In this document: positions 36,265-40,409 of the stretch, in pieces | How the letters are laid out: each line of letters starts with the position of its first letter | Position numbering within the stretch: the first letter of the stretch is position 1 | DNA from: Minisyncoccota bacterium | Lineage (GTDB): Bacteria; Patescibacteriota; Minisyncoccia; Phycocordibacterales; Zambryskibacteraceae | Direction: 5' to 3' | Assembly: GCA_025450175.1 (NCBI GenBank) | Contig: JANWHY010000007.1 | Coordinates: 1-40,409 of the forward strand | DNA length: 40,409 bases | The notes under the pieces: model-generated | Seen by the model: the letters and a program-made list of their open reading frames with translations, nothing else | What the model was told of the DNA's origin: nothing | Databases searched by the model: none | Position numbers and translations under genes: made by a program

Positions 36265-36915
36265 CTACTTTACAAATCTAGAAAAACGGTTTACACCGTA
36301 CTGGTCTGGAGATGTGTTGAGGTAGAGAGGATTCTTAGATAGAGCCTCTACTTGTTCGGGCTCATGTTCAAGATATAGCACTCCCCCATTCTTGAGATAT
36401 TTGTGGGTTTCCAAAAGTATTCTATTAATAATCTCTAGACCCTCCCCCCCTCCATCAAGAGCTTCTCTCGGCTCGTATTGAGTGACGGAATCTTCTACTC
36501 TTGACCATAACTTTGGATCTATATAAGGAGGGTTAGTGAGGATAAAGTTATATGTATCAGAAATATTTTCAAATAAGTCTCCGCCAAAGATCCGTGCGCG
36601 ACTCATATCTATCTCGTTTGTCCTAAGATTCTTCTCTATTGTAGAGTGGTGACTCTTATCTATTTCGGCAAAATCCACCAGAGCATCTGGAATCTCTTTC
36701 AATATAGCCACTCCAATACAGCCAGAGCCTGCACAAAGGTCCAATATTTTTACTCTCTCAATCCTCTTCTCTCTAATCTCTTTTATTGCAAGGTCAACCC
36801 AATACTCAGTTTCTGTTCTCGGTATAAGAGGCCGAGAATCAAGAAAAATCTCAGTATGTATAAAAGGTATAGACCCAAGCTTATAAGCTATAGGTTCGCC
36901 CACCTCCTTACTCAT
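36265..36915 (-). CDS. prmC: Peptide chain release factor N5-glutamine methyltransferase
   Basis: The SAM motif [20 protein letters not shown] and the NPPY motif ([14 protein letters not shown]) identify PrmC/HemK. An [13 protein letters not shown] segment precedes them. At 216 residues it lacks most of the N-terminal helical domain (about 280 in E. coli). It methylates the GGQ glutamine of the release factor encoded just upstream; its ATG overlaps the prfA stop by 8 nt. Confidence 0.9.
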   Translation of the reverse strand: MSKEVGEPIAYKLGSIPFIHTEIFLDSRPLIPRTETEYWVDLAIKEIREKRIERVKILDLCAGSGCIGVAILKEIPDALVDFAEIDKSHHSTIEKNLRTNEIDMSRARIFGGDLFENISDTYNFILTNPPYIDPKLWSRVEDSVTQYEPREALDGGGEGLEIINRILLETHKYLKNGGVLYLEHEPEQVEALSKNPLYLNTSPDQYGVNRFSRFVK

Positions 36916-37774
36916 CGTCGGTACCTACTTCTTCTGGATGTTGGAGAGCTTCAAGCATCTTATCGAGGTCGCCATTCATAATCTTCTCGATATTGTGCCA
37001 ACTCTTCTTTATGCGGTGGTCAGTCACTCGGTCTTGAAGAATATTATATGTACGAATCTTCTCGGAGCGATCGGCAGTACCGATCTGATTCTTCCTATCT
37101 TGAGAATACTTCGCCATTTCCTCCTCCTCCTTCTTAGCTTCGAGCTTGGCGATGAGGATGGACATAGCTCTCTCGCGGTTCTTGAGCTGGCTTCTCTCCG
37201 CAGTGGAGCGCACGTCTATACCACTCGGCTTATGGATGATGCGCACAGCAGTCTCAACCTTGTTCACATTCTGCCCTCCGGCTCCTCCAGCGCGAGAAGT
37301 CTCGATCTCGAGGTCGCTCGGTTTTATCTCTATAGTGGTCTTCTTCCTCACCGGTAGAATGGCCACAGATGCTGTCGAGGTATGAATCCGGCCAGACTTC
37401 TCAGTGCTTGGCACTCTCTGGACTCTGTGTACCCCTGTCTCAAGCTTGAGCTTCTTATAACAATCCCGACCTCGGATCTCGTAGACCAGGTCGTCGATCT
37501 TGAAGACTTGCCAGCCGCTATTGGTAGCATAAGTCGTATACATATAAGCAAGATCATTGGCAAAAAGGGTGGCCTCATCTCCACCTGCCCCGGCCCGCAC
37601 TTCGAGAATAATCTCGTTCGGAGAATCATCATCCCCACCTCCTACAGTGTCACTAGATAGAATTCTATCCATCTCCTCAAGCATCATCTGCTTGGACTCT
37701 TCGTCTGTTAGTTGTTCGTAGGTTTTTGCGAGATAAACAGTCTTGGGATTATTTTTGTACTTCTCAAGATCCAT
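36908..37774 (-). CDS. prfA: Peptide chain release factor 1
   Basis: The GGQ loop appears as [20 protein letters not shown]. The recognition domain has [20 protein letters not shown] with the P-x-T motif of RF1 (RF2 would have SPF). The start is shortened (288 residues against about 360), with most of the first helical domain missing. RF1 reads UAA and UAG. It is followed by prmC and preceded by rpmE, a common grouping. Confidence 0.93.
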   Translation of the reverse strand: MDLEKYKNNPKTVYLAKTYEQLTDEESKQMMLEEMDRILSSDTVGGGDDDSPNEIILEVRAGAGGDEATLFANDLAYMYTTYATNSGWQVFKIDDLVYEIRGRDCYKKLKLETGVHRVQRVPSTEKSGRIHTSTASVAILPVRKKTTIEIKPSDLEIETSRAGGAGGQNVNKVETAVRIIHKPSGIDVRSTAERSQLKNRERAMSILIAKLEAKKEEEEMAKYSQDRKNQIGTADRSEKIRTYNILQDRVTDHRIKKSWHNIEKIMNGDLDKMLEALQHPEEVGTDDE

Positions 37775-38032
37775 TTACTTTTTAGCTTTTGCTCTCTTGG
37801 CTTTGAAGCGCTCTATTCTTCCCGCAGTGTCGATAGTCTTCTCTTGTCCGGTATAGAAAGGATGGGTAGCAGAAGAGATTTCGAGTCGGTAGACAGGATA
37901 CTCCTTGTGATCTGTCTTACTCTTTGCGGTCTCAGTAGTCTTAACAGTAGAGGAAATAATAAACTCCGTTCCACTTGAGTTGTCGATAAAAAGCACGGGT
38001 CTATAGTCGGCGGGATGTATCTCCTTTTTCAT
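37775..38032 (-). CDS. rpmE: Ribosomal protein bL31, zinc-free (type B-like)
   Basis: The start [20 protein letters not shown] and [20 protein letters not shown] are typical of bL31. No CxxC is present, so it is the zinc-independent form. 85 residues. It lies immediately upstream of prfA (stop at 37775, prfA ATG at 37774). Confidence 0.93.
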   Translation of the reverse strand: MKKEIHPADYRPVLFIDNSSGTEFIISSTVKTTETAKSKTDHKEYPVYRLEISSATHPFYTGQEKTIDTAGRIERFKAKRAKAKK

Positions 38033-38056
38033 ATTGGCAAGACTATACCACGAAAA

Positions 38057-39424
38057 TTAGAGTCCGTGCAAGAAGTCGATATCGCGTTGGATAGCGGTGG
38101 CGCGCTCCATCACTCTATTACCATAACTTAAGCCGACGTTGGCTCTGCCGCCGGAGTAACATTGTTTGCCAGAGTAATATCGGCAGGCGGCGGTGCGCTC
38201 GTTGGTATAGTCCTGACTATTGGCACCAAGCTCGGAGAGGAAGATGGCAGAGGCCATAATGGCATGAGCAGGATTCCAGGGATCGGCCGTAGCCGCTCCA
38301 GTAGCACTCTCAATCTTTGACTCAAAGAGCTTCCAAGTGGAAGGGATGAACTGCGCTGGCCCCATGGCTCCCCCGTATCCGGCTACGCCAGCTACTGGAC
38401 ACGAGACTTTGGTCTGGAAGGGGTCTCTGCCTAAGCTTTGTAAAATGTTCTGGAGTACGGGGAGGTCTCGAGTGGGATGGATGCCGTTAGAGAAGACATT
38501 GCCCGATTTTAAGCTCTTGGTCTCTCCAGAATTTATATTGGTGATAACACACGAACCCACGTTGGCACCCAAGTTGGACTCCTGTTGCAATATGGCAAGG
38601 ATGAAGGCCGCTCGCACGCCAGTCTTGGTACTTGCATTCTCGGCATACTGAAGAGCGGTACCGAAGGGGATCTCGCCGGCATCGCGCAATGGGAAGAGTA
38701 CGGCCTTAATCTGATTGGCTTTGGCCTGGCGGTCCTTGAGCACCTGCTCATATGTCTTCTCCTTGGTTTGGTTGATAGCTAAGAGAGTCTTCTTCTCCGC
38801 CTGAGAAATCTCGACCTCCTTCTTAGCAGCTTCTATAGCGGCGCGAGCGGCCGACTCTTCTTGGCGCTTCTTATCCAAGGTTGACTTCTCCGTCTCTCTT
38901 ACGGTGCGGATGCCTCTAAGTTCATCAAAAAGCTCTTTGAGGGCCACTTCGGTAGAGTTATAAGTGTCCATGTCCACGAAAAATTCTGAAAGATCTTTAT
39001 TAGAAAGTACTGTCTCTACCAGAGAGTACGAGTCTATGTCATTGGTGCGGCGCAAGATATCGGCTACTGCCCTCTTGCCTTCGACAAGTCGCGTGTCGAG
39101 GACCTTAATCTCAGTTTGCTTAACGGCGATGTCCTTGGTTAAGTTCGAGATCGCTATGTTCTTGCCCTTGATATTGGCTTGAGCGGCATTGATCTTGGCA
39201 GTAAGTGCTGCAATATCGCGGGAGAAGGATGCACTGTCCTTCCTGGTATCGTTTAAAGTCTTGGTCCACTGCTCGATCTCCTTGTTACAAGCATCGAGCT
39301 CGGCCTCGAGTTGTACCCTGCTCTTCCCTGCCACTTGGTCGGTACACACAACTTCTGCCGTGGTTACTCGCCACGGTGTCGCCACAAACAATATTAAAAA
39401 GAATATTAAGAACTTTTTCACCAC
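38057..39424 (-). CDS. Coiled-coil lytic transglycosylase
   Basis: A signal peptide (residues 1-23, FLIFFLILFVATPWRVTTAE) precedes a long coiled coil (about 35-245) and a lysozyme-fold transglycosylase domain. That domain has FILAILQQESNLGANVGSC with the catalytic Glu and YGGAMGPAQFIPSTWKLFE, the GPAQF motif of MltB-like enzymes. The last 60 residues carry two cysteines near a CRYYSGKQCYSGG segment. The head of the protein resembles that of the M23 peptidase at 1688-2971, so the two may be guided to the same cell-wall sites. 455 residues. Confidence 0.88.
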   Translation of the reverse strand: MVKKFLIFFLILFVATPWRVTTAEVVCTDQVAGKSRVQLEAELDACNKEIEQWTKTLNDTRKDSASFSRDIAALTAKINAAQANIKGKNIAISNLTKDIAVKQTEIKVLDTRLVEGKRAVADILRRTNDIDSYSLVETVLSNKDLSEFFVDMDTYNSTEVALKELFDELRGIRTVRETEKSTLDKKRQEESAARAAIEAAKKEVEISQAEKKTLLAINQTKEKTYEQVLKDRQAKANQIKAVLFPLRDAGEIPFGTALQYAENASTKTGVRAAFILAILQQESNLGANVGSCVITNINSGETKSLKSGNVFSNGIHPTRDLPVLQNILQSLGRDPFQTKVSCPVAGVAGYGGAMGPAQFIPSTWKLFESKIESATGAATADPWNPAHAIMASAIFLSELGANSQDYTNERTAACRYYSGKQCYSGGRANVGLSYGNRVMERATAIQRDIDFLHGL

Positions 39425-39437
39425 TGAGAATTGAGAA

Positions 39438-40094
39438 TTACTCTGCCTTGGGTTCTTCTGTCGGAGCTTCTTCTGTTGTCTCTTCCTTACCCTTCTTCTC
39501 TACCTCGATAGCTGAGAGGTCGATAGGCGCACTCTCTTCCTCCTTCTCTTCGCGAGGAGCGGCGACTAGAGCTATGACTTCTTCCAAGTGTTCCTTGAGA
39601 GTTACGCCGGCAGGCATACTGAGGGCTCGTGCGAGTATCTGGTCACCGAAGTTAGCAAGGCTACTAATATCTACCTCTATATTGTGAGGAAGATCCTTAG
39701 GCATAGCCTCGATCTTGATGGTATGCATGACTTTAACGAGAGAGCCACCGAGGTCCTTAATAGCGGGAGCTACTCCAGTGAACTCGAGAGGGAGATCGAT
39801 TTCTACCTTATGACCCTTTTCGAACACGTAAAAATCGGCATGGAGAGGTGCACCACTTACCGGGTCGATGGAGACGTCTTGGATGAGACTCTCCTTCTCT
39901 CCGTCTGGAGTCTCGAGGGTAACTACGGTCGACTCCCCTGCTTCGCGCCAAACTTTGAGGAAGTCGGTTTTAGGAATTGAGATGGGTGTGCTTGCCTCCT
40001 TTTTGCCATAAAAGACTGCGGGTACTTGGCCCGCTTTTCTGAGGTTGTCAGCTTTGGATGATTTATCCCGTTTTTCTGCCTTTAAGGTAAGCAT
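39438..40094 (-). CDS. rplY: Ribosomal protein bL25 (CTC-type)
   Basis: The N-domain (LKAEKRDKSSKADNLRKAGQ, VPAVFYGKK) and the beta-barrel TL5/CTC domain (VKVMHTIKIEAMPKDLPHNI, VDISSLANFGDQIL) are both present. An acidic, proline-rich tail (EEKEEESAP... EAPTEEPKAE) ends the protein. 218 residues. bL25 binds 5S rRNA. It lies just upstream of the transglycosylase gene. Confidence 0.93.
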   Translation of the reverse strand: MLTLKAEKRDKSSKADNLRKAGQVPAVFYGKKEASTPISIPKTDFLKVWREAGESTVVTLETPDGEKESLIQDVSIDPVSGAPLHADFYVFEKGHKVEIDLPLEFTGVAPAIKDLGGSLVKVMHTIKIEAMPKDLPHNIEVDISSLANFGDQILARALSMPAGVTLKEHLEEVIALVAAPREEKEEESAPIDLSAIEVEKKGKEETTEEAPTEEPKAE

Positions 40095-40128
40095 AAAGCC
40101 ATTTTACCTGAATTTAGGCAAAAGAAAA

Positions 40129-40181
40129 GGGTGAGACAGGGAACCAATCGTCGTTAAGACAAGTGCCCATTCGTCTCACCC
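40129..40181 (-). terminator. Stem-loop terminator near the right end
   Basis: A 9-bp stem (gggtgagac / gtctcaccc) with a large loop (35 nt) is followed on the minus strand by TTTTCTTTT. The loop may hold a smaller hairpin. Confidence 0.6.
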
Positions 40182-40400
40182 TCCACGGGACATTCCTTTC
40201 CTCGTTTTCTGACAGGTGGATGTTCGTCCCATGATTTTTAAAAAGAACAAAGTTCTACCGCACATTTGTTTTTTCGTCATTCGACATCCCGATTGTCGTA
40301 CGGCAGTGGCGGACAAGTCCTTATGCGTCTTCCGACTTACACATCTTCGTCCACCAAATTTTGAGGGTACATATTGAGGACCGTCCCCACGACTTAACAT
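40176..40400 (-). CDS. Possible small basic protein, 74 aa
   Basis: The frame encodes MLSRGDGPQYVPSKFGGRRC and is rich in K, R and cysteine (five Cys). Its stop lies within the stem of a terminator. The start is near the window edge, so no ribosome site can be checked (only tttgtccct precedes the ATG). The interval 40,095-40,409 holds nothing else that I can identify. It could be a chance frame in an RNA gene. Confidence 0.3.
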   Translation of the reverse strand: MLSRGDGPQYVPSKFGGRRCVSRKTHKDLSATAVRQSGCRMTKKQMCGRTLFFLKIMGRTSTCQKTRKGMSRGG

Positions 40401-40409
40401 AGGGACAAA

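Overview
The window looks like a chromosome segment of a Candidate Phyla Radiation bacterium (Patescibacteria, most likely a Parcubacteria-type lineage). Supporting signs are the reduced housekeeping genes (an EF-Ts of about 150 residues, a GluRS without its anticodon-binding domain, a single-chain PheRS), small membrane proteins, short dispersed palindromes, and -10 boxes placed only 6-7 nt before start codons. The assignment rests on gene character and not on a database search.

Layout. 1-5 kb: 3' end of a murG-like gene, a two-gene minus-strand operon, gltX, an M23 peptidase, small membrane proteins, pyrE-like and pyrF. 5-14 kb: xerC/D-type recombinase, a lysozyme-like protein, rpmA, rplI, ctpA, cysS, dnaB and recR, plus unknown small genes. 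14.06-19.6 kb: the accessory island described below. 20-27 kb: rplU, rmuC, a YqeY-like gene, an alkyltransferase-like gene, tRNA-Glu, and a division cluster ftsI-ftsL-rsmH-mraZ with a 10-bp-periodic MraZ operator. 27-33 kb: two unknown genes, gyrB, a fused pheS, a GT2 glycosyltransferase and a thioredoxin-fold protein. 33-40 kb: tRNA-Thr with a GIY-YIG gene and a broken tRNA copy, tsf, rpsB, a sigma-54-type AAA+ activator, prmC, prfA, rpmE, a lytic transglycosylase and rplY.

Main discovery (14,057-19,576, all on the minus strand). A 230-aa protein resembling Cas7/RAMP backbone subunits is followed by 18 hairpin-plus-guide units, an XPD/DinG-type iron-sulphur helicase, and 5 more units. The 23 hairpins have different stem sequences that stay complementary, and a similar 7-nt loop. 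All 13 A-C mismatches on the plus strand become G-U pairs in a minus-strand RNA, which fixes the transcribed strand. Between hairpins lie about 11 pentanucleotide words in strict 5-nt phase (RNA sense G-U-N-N-N, with a smaller share of G-C, C-U and others). Two hairpin classes alternate. Class A has an 8-bp stem followed by a U-run, as in intrinsic terminators, and is usually followed by a sigma-70-like promoter (TTGYAA, 17 bp, TATAAT-like). Class B has a 9-bp stem, no U-run, and is always followed by a class A unit. The array therefore reads as about 16 small RNA genes, 9 single-guide and 7 double-guide.

The gene set is reminiscent of type IV CRISPR (Cas7-like plus DinG), but there are no constant repeats and no adaptation genes, and the period is 5 nt where Cas7 filaments have 6. 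I infer a CRISPR-like RNA-guided system in which each Cas7-like subunit may hold one pentamer and recognise its two fixed bases. The function is not proven by sequence.
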